From Monarcha castaneiventris obscurior (lineage: Eukaryota; Chordata; Aves; Passeriformes; Monarchidae), in assembly GCA_026261815.1 (NCBI GenBank), contig JAMPIT010000350.1:3410001-3474000 (forward strand): a stretch of DNA of 64,000 nucleotides, in the 5' to 3' direction. The position numbers were made by a program, and so were the translations under genes. The notes beneath the pieces were generated by a model. It was not told the origin of the DNA and did not search any database. It saw nothing but the letters and a program-made list of their open reading frames with translations. This document shows positions 24,401 through 36,905 of this stretch, one piece after another; the first letter of the stretch is position 1; every line of letters begins with the position of its first letter.

Positions 24401-26174
24401 CTTAAATGTATGGCCTGGAGTCAGTATCACTGAACTCAAGCCCACAACATCATCCTATTAAAAATAAACTTTATTTCACCAGCTCATCTCCAGCCTGTCT
24501 CCCTGTGTCAATACCAGGAGCAGAGCTTGTGCAGCAAGGCAGAAAGGTCACTGGCACTACAGGTGAAATGTGTGTTTCATTCCTGAAAATTGTAGTATCA
24601 CAGTCTCCAGAGTACTCCGAAAGAGTGGACAACATGTATTGAAACTGCATTACAGACAGCTTCCAAAGAAGGCATTAAAGAAGATGGCTTAAAAAATTAT
24701 AGAGACATATTATTATTGTACAAAAGGAAATTCTGATTTTTTTTTTGAGATGTTAGGATGTTTTTATAGAAATACCAAAGTTTGTTATGTACTGATGCCT
24801 GGAAACAGTGCAGTATCTCCAGAAGTACCCATCGCTGGAAGTTTATTTAATCAGCAGCTGGTGGCAACAGTTGCAGTTCTTTGGAATATTCTTGATGTTA
24901 CAGCAGTCCAGGATGATGTTGCTGCTCTTCAGCACCATCTGTTGACACTGTCTCTAATTATTTTAATTAGGAACAGCAATCATATAGGCAAAAGTGCACC
25001 TTTCCCAACACAACCATGTAATTCAGTAAATGCATGACCAAGGGGGTGATTGGAAATGGGGTAAACGTAGCAGAAAAAGGCTGCACAAGAGTATGGCCGC
25101 TTGCCAGTAGTCCAGAAGGAATTGGTTTTGCTTTAACCCATTATTATTATTTAATAAACCAGGTAACTCATCCATACACAGATCGTTGTAACAAAGTCGG
25201 GAATGTTTTAAATTTTGTCCTCAAAATATTGGGTCACCTTTCCTTGAAAATTTGACCAAAACCATGGCAAAATTCAAACTGGTGGAGAAATCTTCCTAAG
25301 AATAAAAAACATGCCACCAATCTCAAACAAGCCAACACTTCATGTTCGGATAATAATACATGTATATGCATAATATCTGTGCCCTTGAAAAATCAATGAG
25401 TATTTAAAAACCTGCACAGGTACAGGATACAACTTGAGTTCTTGCTTTGCTGTATTGTTTGTGGCTGAATGCCTTCAAATCAGTTGCAAGGAGACTGTGA
25501 TGCTCCTTGAAGCTCAAAAACTTTTGCGATTTGTCTCCCTCTGCCATCAGTGTAAGTGCCTGTTGGACTTCCCTAGAGAAATTGCTTTCATTTAATAAAG
25601 TTTATATGTTGCATGTGTTAAAAAAAGAAAACCTGCTGCGTAAGCCTATCTCTTGCAACATCTGTAAATTGATTTGCTTCTTGAGAGCAAGAATGATTTG
25701 TAACTCACAACAAAGCTAAAGTAGCATGACTAAATTAAGAGGAGCATTCAGGCAGCTGGAACACAATTACAGCATCAATGCACTTGCTGTGTTAATGTGA
25801 TATTAAGATTATGAATGTAGTGAAACAGGAACCAGTGTGCACAAAGATGCTCCTTCCTCCTTCCTACAGTGTTTGCCTGCTCGCGCTGACATGGCAACGT
25901 CTGTGTGAGCTGAACAGGACCCGAGGGCTACCTGCGGGTTTTGTGCGTGCAGCCGGGAGATGCCACCCCAGCTCTGCGCTGCACCGGCTCACGGCAGTGA
26001 CACGCGCTGTGCTCTGTCAGAGAGATTTCGCTCTTACCCCGCTTGTTTTCCTCAGTCTGAGCGAGGCAGGAAGGGAGCACTTGCTCTCTTTGCACAGGAT
26101 TACCAGGAGGCAGGGTAGGGTGCTGGGCACCTCTCACCCTCCCCTACATCTTCTGGGAGCTGCTGGTGAGGGGG
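21411..26174. other. Intergenic DNA downstream of SLC35F2
   Basis: About 4.8 kb, mostly AT-rich. Open frames near 23391-23802 and 25811-26299 show no protein family I know and no splice or polyadenylation support. A small CpG-rich patch lies at 25880-26080 and is listed separately. Confidence 0.6.
25880..26080. promoter_or_regulatory. Isolated CpG-rich patch (candidate orphan CpG island)
   Basis: Roughly 15 CpG dinucleotides fall within about 200 bp, while the surrounding kilobases are CpG-poor. The patch starts near CTCGCGCTGACATGGCAACG. It could mark an enhancer or a noncoding-RNA promoter, or be a GC-rich remnant. It lies about 100 bp left of the LTR. Function is inferred from composition only. 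Confidence 0.35.
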
Positions 26175-26788
26175 TGTCCCGGTTTGGACAAATTTGGAGG
26201 AAAATATCCTCTGATAGAAAGCAGGTGACAATCACCGCCCCCCCCAACCAGGTGCGGCAAAAAACAAGGAAAGTGAAAGAGATAAAACCTATTTATTAAC
26301 AAACACACAGAAAAAGGATAATAATGCTAAACAGTAAAATCTCTCGCTATAGAGAGAAAACCTGGGAAGATTTTTAGAGTCCATCTGTAGGCGTGGTCTC
26401 TCCTCGGAGCTGGCCTGGGTGGGGCCCCCTGGCCTCGGTGGAAAACTCTCCTGATGTGCTCTGATGTTGTTGAAAGAGTCTGGAAGAAAAGAAGGGAAAA
26501 ACCGTAAGTCCCAAGAAAACAAAGTTCAACTCTCCGTCTCTCTCTCCTGTGAGAAAAACGGAGCCCAAAAAACTGGCTGAGAAGCACCAAGGGTTTTCCC
26601 TCTCCCCTTGCTGCCAGAGCAGAAACAGAGGAGTGTACCTGTGTCCGTGAACAATTCCTTTGAAGAGTTCGCCGGGGTTTTTTTCTTTTCCTCTCTCCCC
26701 TCTCAGGCTCAGTTTAAAGGCGCAGAAAAGGCACAAAAGTAATTTCTGGGCAATAGAGCAGTGATAGGGGATACACATCATAACGTCA
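26175..26788 (-). mobile_element. Endogenous retrovirus LTR (3' LTR of a minus-strand copy)
   Basis: About 614 bp bounded by TG...CA. On the minus strand it begins TGACGTTATGATG and ends CCGGGACA. It carries a minus-strand AATAAA (complement of 26292-26297). The sequence just right of it is CCCCCTTCTTC, which on the minus strand is the purine run GAAGAAGGGGG immediately before the LTR. That is the expected place for a polypurine tract, so this looks like the 3' LTR with internal sequence to the right. I cannot assign a class, find a matching 5' LTR in the window or verify a target-site duplication. Open frames inside it are not coding. Confidence 0.65.
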
Positions 26789-26799
26789 CCCCCTTCTTC
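26789..26799 (-). other. Polypurine tract next to the LTR
   Basis: On the minus strand this is an uninterrupted 11-nt purine run, GAAGAAGGGGG, abutting the LTR's TG. Retroviruses prime plus-strand DNA synthesis at such a tract. Confidence 0.6.
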
Positions 26800-29700
26800 A
26801 AGAACCTGGGGCAGCAGGAAGGACCTACAGGAGTGCAGCCCTCAGCTGGGATGTGCTGCAGCTGCAATGGCTTTCTCAGGATCTCAGTTTCCATTGGAGC
26901 GTCAGTTGCCAAAGGTGGGTGTCCCTTGATCTCTGCAAAGAGCATTTACTGCAGCAACAGAGCTGCCACGGGCCCTCTGGCAGCATCAGTCTGTGCTCAC
27001 AAGTACAGAACGAAGGTACAGGGCCCCACATCATCTTAACTGCAGTAAAACCTGGTCCAGCCTGGAGCCCACTCTGAAATACACAGGTAATGACTTCCTG
27101 GAGGGGATTTGCAGCAGGGTGAGAGGAACAGGTGGCAGGATCTGGAGTTACCTCAGCCCCCTACTCTGGCGAGGACCTTAACCAGATGCTAAGTGCAGGA
27201 TTGCTATGTAAATCTGGGATACATCAACTCTGGATGCAAAACACTGTATGAGACATGTTCTGCAGAGCCAGGTCACTGGCACAGCCTTATGGCTATGTTT
27301 TCACCAGTAAATAAAAGAGGCTGTTTTCTGGCCCGTAAGCCAAAACTGCAGGTGCAGCCACAGCTGAGGTCTTGCTTCTGCAAAGAGGAAAGCATCCCCA
27401 TCTTCATGGCAGCTGATATGTAGAAGCTCCTGAGAAACACCAGGAAATCACCATGTTTAACTGAATCCTTGCATTTGTTTTTCCCCTTCCTGTTTTGCTT
27501 TATACTCCAATATATTTCTTTGCTTTTCTTGCCACGAAAACCTTTCTCTGCTTTTCTCTACTCAGCAGAAAGGGGAGAGCAGTGAGAACATGAAACCTGT
27601 CAAACTGGCTGCCTCACACAACACTTGCAGTAACAGCAGGTTTTTCTGAGAGACTGTGGAATATCATGGACCTTGCCTGGTGCTCACACTCTGGTCTCCT
27701 GGAGTGGTGTGGAGGGGAGCTCTACTTACAGGTGGTGGTTGCCTGCCCTTCCATGGTACTCAGCCCTCGTTCTCCCTGGGCTCAGGAAAATCTCTGAGAT
27801 GCTGGTTATCATTTTGGGGGTTCCTTAGCTGCAGAGTCTGGAAAAGCTTGAAGGGTGAGTCACAGTCAGCCAGAAGAATGGTCTCATCTGATGGAACTGA
27901 GGCTGCACCTCACAGGCCCTGGCAGGGAGCACAAAGTTCTGTCTGAGTCCCCCAGGAGAATGCTGGGGGCTGCACAGGGCTGTGGGAGCCCAGCCCAGTC
28001 CAGCCTTATCTGTGCTGTTCACCTGGAGCCGCCCTTGGCAGGAGCCATATGCTGGGTTTGGTCTCAGAGGATGCTGACTTGGGTGTAACATGGATCATCA
28101 GAACAGCAAGATCCAGGAGCCAGCAAGGAAGGTAAGATATTCAAGACACACTGACTGGTTCTGCATGCAGGTGGTGTGACACAGCTTGTGTCCCTACATC
28201 TGCACTTCCCTCCTTAAGGCTGGGGCTCCATGGATCTGCCTTCCAGGATGAGTTGCTGTCTGTGCTGGTCTGTGCTTGTCTTCCCCGACATTGCCTGGGG
28301 AAGTTCAGCCAGCACAGGCCACAGTTTGCCAGCCCTTACTTTATTTTCCATATGTCACCCCGTGAAGACTCTGGCAGAAGTTAGCTGCACCTTTGGTTAG
28401 CACAGGCAAAGTCGGTAGGGGAGAGGACCCAGTAATTCCTCCACGTCCTTGTGTGCACCATGATCCTGTTGTGACGGGAGACTGACCAGGGTTAAATGTG
28501 CCAGGCCCACTTCACTCATGCTCCAGGTTCTTTTTATTATGTCTTTTGCTACCCTCTGCTGTGTGATTTTTGCAACAAATCACTTGGATATCAGGAATCT
28601 GCACATATTTCACCCAGGGACAACCAATGATGAGTGTTAGTGCAGACTTCATTCGTGCTGGTGTGATGGCAGTCTCTCAAATGTCAAGTCTGTGCACATG
28701 CCTGGGCCCTGCTTTCTTTCAGTGAGGTCTATTTTTGTTAAAGGACAGCTCAGGAGTTTTCAGAGCACACACTCTTCATCCCTTAATGCTGCTCTGCAAA
28801 GTCAGTACTTTCCACTGTGATGGGCTGCAGTGTCTGGGATGAGGGAGAAATGAGTCACCCAGAGGAGTGAGTGAGATGCTTCAGAGGCTCCAGTGAGCTA
28901 CTACAACTGCTTCTAATAAAACCTGTAACCTTGTATTACACACTCATCTAGGTTTTCTGTAGGTCTTTCCAAAACTCCTTGTAAGTTTGAGGTGTCTGCT
29001 GTCTTGTCTACAATTCCTTCACAGATTTTTCATTCGTTTTTTAATGTCTGCTGGGAAAAAAAGTACTGCAGTGAGGGAAAGGAATGATTTATCTGAGCAT
29101 GAAAGACATTTCAAAAGACAAATATCCCAACCCAGGCTGTTAACCTTAAGACTCCAACATGAGGATTATGGTCTACTGAGAGCTAGAAACTTTTTTTTGT
29201 GAAGAAAACGACCTTTCATCTCAGTATTGAATGAGGAGAACTGGAGAACTGCTCCCCTTTCTTTCTGCAGCAGAGTACAACTGTTCTTTAGCAGCATTAT
29301 CAGGCTGCTGGCAGAACTTGGAGCCAGGTTCATAACAAGCTGAACTAAGACTGTTTTAAAGAAGACCTGAATTTTTCTTTTTAATTTGCTTGTAGTGCTA
29401 AGAAGTTTTCCACAGGGACTGCCTCAATTTGCCCCAGGTCATTTAACCACAGTTCAGCTAGCAGAAGTGATGGATTAATTTCATTAAAATGATCCAATAT
29501 TCAATTTTGATTATAGTTTGGAGATGCTGCATGTTGAGTTACTCATTACTGGATTGACCTTTAGCCTCACAGAAGAGCACTTCTGAGGATGGCGCCCCAC
29601 GTCCCCCAGACAAAGCTGACAGGTTCATGTCCATGAGGCACTGACCATGTATTGACAGCAAGACAGGCCTTAAAGTCAGTGCAGGACAGGTGCTGACCTG

Positions 29701-32700
29701 TGACCAAATCCTTCACACTGTTTCCCTAAAGCAGAGAAGAGAGAGCAGATGACAACAGCCAGTCTAACTTCTCACAGTAATTTTCATATGGATGCTTTTG
29801 TTGGATGGATTTTGGTCACATTCCTGGTTTAATTGACTAAAGCTGGCTAAAAAGAACTTGAATGCATTGGTCTTCCCTTTCTGCCATGAGCCACAGCAAG
29901 GTCAGTCTTGCCCCACGATGGACACATCCCGAGCAGTGGCTGCTGGCAGCATGGTCTGGCAGGGGGTATGAGGTCCTGAGTGGCCCTGTGGGCCCAGGGG
30001 GGAGGATCATGGGCATGGTGCCCACCCCAGGTCTGCCTGCCTTCCCCCTCTGCTGCTGAAGGCTGCACAGACAGGTGGACACTGAGGTGTGATGGGGTGA
30101 TTCTGAGTGACCCAAGGAAGACCTGTGGCAGCCAGCCTTGGGGAGGTGCCCTGCAGAGGCACTCCCGAGATGTGCCAGCATCCCAGCATGGACACAGTGC
30201 TGTGGAACACCGGACCATGCTGCTGCTGCTGAGATGTATCTCTGCCTCCTCCAGGGGTGCAAAGCTGACTAAAGACCCTCTCCATTATGAAGGACGCCTC
30301 TCTTCTGTGCTCCGATGCTCTGGTGCTTGCAGTGAGGGCCCTGCTGCCAGCAAAGCCTTGCAACTGCGTGTGCAGCCGCATTCACGGAGTTCCAGTTCTG
30401 CCCAGCCCCTGGCAGCCTTTGATCCAGCACAGCATCGAGATGCAGCGGAGCTGTGTCCTTCTGGGACTACTTCCCATCCAATTAAGCTTCTGTGTGCTGT
30501 GATCTCTATCTCACTAGTAAGCTGATCCTCTGGCAGGGTATTCGATCAGAAATTAATTAGTGGGAGCAAAATGTTGTGAATAAGTACACTCTTAAGTTTT
30601 TATTCTAATAATCTAGTTAATCATTTTGCTTCTTCAAGCAAAGAAAAATAGTGTGAATTCCAGTGCTTTGATCAGGCCTTGACATTTTGATGCTAAATTG
30701 CCTAGATAAGAATCCAGACCAATAGTGTTATACAAAAGCATTTTGAAAGCATTTTGGTAGTTTTGAAAGTGCCCTTTCTGGAAGATGGACCAGGCACTCA
30801 GAAAAAGGCCTGTGCCCCAACATGATAACAAAAAATGTTGGTGCTATATGAGGTGGGGAGGAAGTTGTGCATTATCCAGAGGAAACTGGATTGAACTGCA
30901 AAGTACTCAAGACTTTAATTGTTTTCCTTAGGCTCTGTTTGTGAGTGGAGGCTTTTGGGAATCTCAGGGATGCAGAGCAGGCTGCAGGAGAATACCCCCT
31001 CTGATACCACTGCTCCTTGCTCTGCTATTTCTGTCCAGCTGAAGCAGAACATGATTTTTGTTCCAAAGTCTAGCAACACTTCATTTTTCTCTGCTTATTC
31101 TTTTCATTCATATTCCTCAAAAATGTACATGGACTTTGTCTACTTGGTACGGATCTTCACCATCTGCCGATGACACGCCATGTTCTCATTTTGTTTTGAA
31201 GTGGCCTAATTGATTAGAGATCATGTTGCAATGACACGTCTGCAGGCAGGCTGCAGGAGCCAACAGAAGCAGTCCCTTCTCACTGAAACAGACAGAGCAC
31301 CTTCCCAGGAGGAAATCATGAGTTTGTCCACTTACATTGGTATTTACATGAACAACCCATTTAACATAAACACCAGAGCAGATGGGCTCCAGCATTCCAA
31401 TGCCCTGCAGCCGTGTGCAGCACTGGAATCCCAGCTCAGCAGAGAACAGCACTAACAGGAGCTCCCTGTGTCCTGTAGGACAGGTCAGCAGTGCTCATCT
31501 GCAGGTTTACTGCACTAACAGGAGATGATTTAATGCTGGCATTTTGCAACTGGTTGTTTTACTGTGATAGCACAAAAGCAAGGATGTGAGGTTGGGGTGG
31601 GGTGGGGTGCTTTTCCACATCTGGGACTCTACTTACAAGCTAGTGGAATATTTTTTTGATTCTGAGCTTAGTTTTCCATCTTTCCTTTCATACAAACCTT
31701 TTTGTTTTTGACATGAAATCACTAATGCAAGCCACTGGGACACTTGCCCTTAGTGGGCTCTCATCATCACCAAAGTGCACAGAAATATTAGCTGTGGATC
31801 AGCTTGGAGTTGTTTGGAGCAGAGGGCATGTGGCGCACAACAAAAATTGCTTGTGGCCAAGTGGCATCATTTTTAGCAGAGTGAGCTTAGACAGGGATTT
31901 TACATAAATCTGGCACCATAGCTGTGGCATTTGTGCCCTCTGCTTGGTGGAGGTTGAGACTGGAATACTCCAGATTTCTCTATGCAACCCTTCATCAGCT
32001 GATTAAAAACCTGAAATCTTTCTGAACAGAAAAATAACTGGAAAACCTCTGTCACATTTCTCTGAGTTCAAAAATACAATTCTGATAATTTGAAACATCA
32101 TGGTAGGCTCCAGAAACTGGGATAGTACTTGTCTGTTAGACATCATCTGCCTTGATACCCCTAAGCTCTTTCTAAATGGAGGGGAACTGTAAGGAAAAGT
32201 GAGGTACTGCAGTCTTGTACCTGATTTCTTAGCACTGCAGTGCCTTGAATAACCACTTTTTGTGTCAGTTAGTTTGGAAATAATGTCAGTTATTGCTTCA
32301 GACAATTTCTGTCTAGCCCAGCATATTTCTGGTGGTGGCCTTATGCAGTGAAACTTGGGTGTTTTGTAAGTGGCTGACATTAGCTGGTCAAACACCAAAT
32401 AGATTTGTTTGCACTGACTTTATTGAGCTCTGTTTTGATCTTTAGATCTTCCTCCTTAGGAGTGCTGCCTTGCAGACAGCACACTTCAGGTTTAAGTCCC
32501 TGTCTGGAGAAAGACTTTCAACTGCAAAGGTGTTGTAATATTTTCAAAGCTTTTTTCATCACAGATAAAGATCTATACTTGCCTACAGTCAACACCTTTG
32601 AAACACCATAAGCAAAACAGAAGCCATCAACAAGCTGCATTAATAGTTTAGAAAGGTATTTAATTATTTATGATGAAGCTTCAGCATATTCTTCATATAA

Positions 32701-34743
32701 AACTTCACTGTAAAGGAGTTGCCTTTAGATACACTTCTCTCTGCTCACTACCATACCACTGGGAATAGTTTATAGGGCTTTTATTTATCAGAGAACATCA
32801 GCAACATTTAGTTAACTTGGAAGAAGTGTATGAAAGGCATTTTGCACACAGGGGTTGTGGTTGCAGTTTGAGCAGGCAGGAGTCAGCACAGGCTTATTTG
32901 GTTTCTGCTGGCAATACTGGCACAGGGAGGGTGCATGGAGTGCAGGTTACTTAGAAAGCATGGATATAAGGTATTTTATTACAGGTTCTCAGATAACACA
33001 ATGAAACTGCCATGGTCTGAGCAGCTGTACTGATAGCTGAGACCCCAGCAGCTGAGCCAGGAGACTCAGTCTGCCACAGCACTGGTAATTGAATAGTCAT
33101 TTGATCTTCCAAACTCAAGTTTTCCAGGTATTCGAGCAGCTCCTTTTGTAAATGTTTCTGGAGTTAGAAACAGCATATAAGGGGTCTGTTCCTCAACAGT
33201 CTCAAAGGACTGGGAGTTAGAAATGGATTAGGAATATTAATATCTAAATATTATTATCTAAAAGTTAATTTATCTAGCCAGACAAGAATATAATTTCCTC
33301 CCTGATGTCCATTAAAGGACCCTTTAATGTGCAACATTGATTTTATATTGTAGCACCAATGAATCCAACATCTTAATTTGCTCTGCCAGAACAGGTATCT
33401 CTGTCACTCTCCTCTGCATATTTGGCTTTCTTGGGGAAGCTGGAGGTGGTATGAGAGAGTCATGGACACAGAGTTTCTGTTTCTGTCCTTGGCTTGTGTC
33501 AGGTTTAAATTAAACAAGTATGACATGAGGTGAGGGCAAAGGAGGAATATGGGCTGAAATGGTAAAACAGATTCTGAGCTTAGTTTTAGGAGATAAAAGC
33601 TAGTTTCTCAGAAGCATTCCTCTCCCCACCAGCATCTCTCCTGTTATGTCTGGATGCTCTTAGCCTGCCTTTCCAGGTTAATTTTTCCCCTTTGCAAAAG
33701 GACTTTAACATTTCCTGCATTCATAGCATTGCATCCAAATGTACAATTCCAGAGCCTATCAATGAACTTTCACAAACGCTCAGATTTACCAAGGCAGAAG
33801 ATGTTAACTGCTCACTGATGTACCAAAAGATCATTGCTAAACATGGAAGTTGAATATTGTCTTCCTGAGGTCCAAGGTGGTGCCTGCTCCCACAGCCCTG
33901 GTGTGTGCTCCACCTTCTGCAGAGGTGTCCAGATGTGTCACCCCTTGATGGAGCTTGGGTCACTGCATGAAATGGCTGGTAATCTAAGTCCTGTCCTCAG
34001 GGAAAACATAAACAGTAGGATAATTAGGCTAAGAACACAGATTCACAGGCAGATTTTTTGCACATTTATTGGTACAGCCAGTGGATAAGGAAAAAAAAAA
34101 GGTTAGAAATAAAGAATGAGGTAGTCTTATACAGTAGCAGAACTAGAGGGAGTGAATTTCACAGCTTCTGCTGGGAGTTCATCTTTTCTTTGACTACTGC
34201 TAGCCTATACCTGCTGGGCATCACTTTTATCTCTGACTCAAAGGACACTTCTGAAGAAATTTCCTTCCCTGGCACTTTTTAAACTTGAAAAAATCTCATA
34301 ATCTAAGGCATTTCAAAGAGGAAAAAGACTCTGGACCTACTTGCAAGAATGTTATCACGCTACCCTCTAAAAGCACTGATTTTCCCTCTGTATGTCAGAC
34401 AAAAAAGTGCTGAAGAAAAGAGAAGAAAAGAAGTCCAGGTACCAAGTCAATGCGCTTGGAAAACAAAACAGCGTTTAGAGACAGGTTTATTTAGCACTAT
34501 GCCTATGATGTTTTTAGTCACCTTGGGAGCTTTTAGACCTGTGGGTTCTGAAGATCTTAGATGAGACTCTTGCCTTCTACAAAAAGTAAATTTCTTGCCC
34601 TTGTGCTTGCAGAGGAAATATGATCCAAAGGAATAATAACGGCCTAAGTCAACAGAACACCTTTGCTATTTAAATAAAATTTTGTTTGGAGTAGGGGCGA
34701 TCTGGCTCACGACACTTAAATATTTAAACCTGGCAGTAGTAAC
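26800..34743. other. Intergenic DNA, possibly starting with ERV internal remnant
   Basis: The first part may be decayed internal retroviral sequence, but no gag, pol or env motif is readable. A GC-richer stretch at 29840-30530 is open on both strands and matches no protein I know. A G-rich GGGGTGGGGTGGGG lies at 31594-31607. No gene can be supported. Confidence 0.5.
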
Positions 34744-34809
34744 CCAGCTTTCTGTTTCCCCACTGAAAACTTCCACCCAACTCGCTGTTTCCCTGCTTAA
34801 AACTTCCAC
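34744..34809. repeat. 33-bp tandem duplication
   Basis: Two adjacent 33-bp units (34744-34776 and 34777-34809) share CTGTTTCCC and AAAACTTCCAC and differ at a handful of sites. The second unit looks like an old local duplication. Confidence 0.85.
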
Positions 34810-36710
34810 AGGCTCCTCACAAAGTAATCATGGTGGTGACAACACTCAGGGACCTGAGTCTTCAAAAATTCACAGTAATGGCACACCTTTGAGCTTTGGT
34901 GTTCTGAAATAAGAACAAGAGGAAAAAGAAACGCAGGATTCAAATCAAATTGTACATTGATTTAACTGGCTTAGATCCCTTCGCCAAGGAAAATGCTGCA
35001 AGAGCAGAGATCTAGACTTGATGATCTGAAAGTTGTATTGGTGTTTCAAACTGAGATCCAGCTCTTCTTGCAAGATGTCTATTGTGTAGGCAGGAAATGG
35101 GAAGTTTCTCACGTTTTTTCAGCTCAAGAATGTAGATGGAAACACAGTCATTTGCCATTTTGCAGGTATCTTATTTTTGTTCTACCAGAAATGTGTACCA
35201 TTGAAATTACTACTGCATGAAAAGTCAGTAAAGTATCATATTGAGGCATGGTGAGATGCAAGCTTCTTGAGCAGGCTTTTGTTTCTCCTATGAGAAGCCC
35301 ATATGGAGAATGGGGATATTATGGAAGTCTTTCCTTTAGGTAGAGCATGAGAGCTCCTGGACAATTTTGTCTCACACAGCAGATTGGCTATCACTGTCCC
35401 AGTCAAATAAGCTGCTCCAGAAGAGCATTTCCTGTCATGGCTGTATTCCCAAATAAAAATCACCTTTCCCATGTGGATGAGTATGAGGAAGGTCAGCTGC
35501 CTTTCTGTTCACTGTGCACATCACACACATACATGGCAATCCTTCAGCATGTGGAAGTTTAGTCCAGAGGCCCTTATCACCTAGGAGACAAGTTTTTAGA
35601 CCAGCACCACAACTATGAACTCACTAGATGTCCATGCACATCCTCTTGATTCCTGGGGGTCTTATTTGTCATCTGTTGTGAGAGAGAGCCTGGTTAAATG
35701 AAAACTGGAGAAGAGCATTAGTACAACTCCAGCACTCCTGCAAGATTCTGTTGCCACTCTCAATATCGTCAAACCCTGGCAGAGGAGGGGCTGTGGGTCT
35801 GTGGCCCAGCTGAGCTGCTGCACAACATGGTGTGGATTTTGAGGCTGTAAATGAGTTTTAATCAACATTGACAATTGCGTGCATTCGTGTCTTTCCTGCA
35901 GAAACAAAAGCAATTATTCTGGTTAAAAACAAGGCTGTAGAGCAGGCAAAATGGGCTCCAAGAAAGAAAGCATGCTTTTCCATTAAAACAATTGGCATGA
36001 TGTAATTCTATGGAGCATTTTCTTCATTTCCAATGTTATTTTTATTCACTGGGCTCCATGTTACTTGCTAATTAAAAAAAAAAAAAGAAACAGAGCAAGG
36101 GTTTTAATTTTAAAGGCTTCCTCTGCCTTTTTGAAGTAACAAGCTTAAAGCAAAGCACAAGTTGGTAGCTTAGATTCAGATATAACTCAGTGCAGATCTC
36201 CTTCCTATCAAAGTTGTTTGCTAACTCAGGGGTCACTGTCATTGTAGAGGGGACACAGTGGGTACGCAGCCTGTGACATAGCTCTGGTTACCATGCTCTG
36301 GAGCTATCAAAAGCTTAAGGTCCAGGTTATCCCCATCCTCACCCTGAGGTGGATCTGTTTCATTCTGGAGCCAAAGTAGCTTCCAGCCAGCTCAAAACTG
36401 AGGTGGCAGAACGAGTAAATTTAATGCTTAAATGTTTTTTTTTGGTCCTACACACGTTCTGCTCTGAGAGGCTGATGCCTCGCCCAAGGATTGGATGTTT
36501 GCCTGTTCTGTGCATTTGCCTCTGTTTGTTCTGTGCGTTTTGACTTCATGCCTTCAAAACACCATCAAACAGAAGGACAATTAACAAATCCTTAATGTGC
36601 TGGGGGTTGAGTGGTCATATCAGCTTCTAGCCATGGCAGCTGCCTTCATTTTGGGGAACTGAATGCCTACTTGGTTAGACACAGCAGAAGACTATTGCAT
36701 GTGGGCAAAG
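34810..36710. other. Intergenic DNA without recognised features
   Basis: About 1.9 kb of AT-rich single-copy-looking sequence. An A12 run is near 36074. I see no gene or transposon end. Confidence 0.6.
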
Positions 36711-36905
36711 CGATGAGGATGGTGAGACACTGGAACTGGTTCCTGGGAGAAGTTATGGATGCCCCATCATAGGAAGAGTTCAAAGTCACGTTGGACTAGG
36801 CTTTGAGCAACCCGATCTAGTGAAAGGTGTCCTTGCCCATGGTCAGGGGCTGGACTAGATCTTTAAAGGTCCCATACAACCCAAACCATTCTATGATTCT
36901 GTGAT
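36711..36905 (+). mobile_element. CR1 LINE 3' fragment
   Basis: It starts in decayed ORF2 C-terminal sequence (VRHWNWFLGEVMDAP) and passes through the 3' UTR phrases GAAAGGTGTCCTTGCCCATGG and AGGTCCCATACAACCC. It ends in CCATTCTATGATTCTGTGATG. It is on the + strand and 5'-truncated. Confidence 0.93.

Noticed and set aside
25811..26299. 162-codon open frame next to the LTR
   Set aside because: It runs from unique DNA across the CpG patch into the LTR. A frame crossing an insertion boundary is a chance ORF.
26289..26781. Minus-strand open frames (77-135 codons) inside the LTR
   Set aside because: LTRs are noncoding in this context, and the translations match no retroviral protein.
26170..26793. 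Target-site duplication around the LTR
   Set aside because: The flanks are GGGGG on the left and CCCCC on the right, which are inverted rather than direct. The right run belongs to the polypurine tract.
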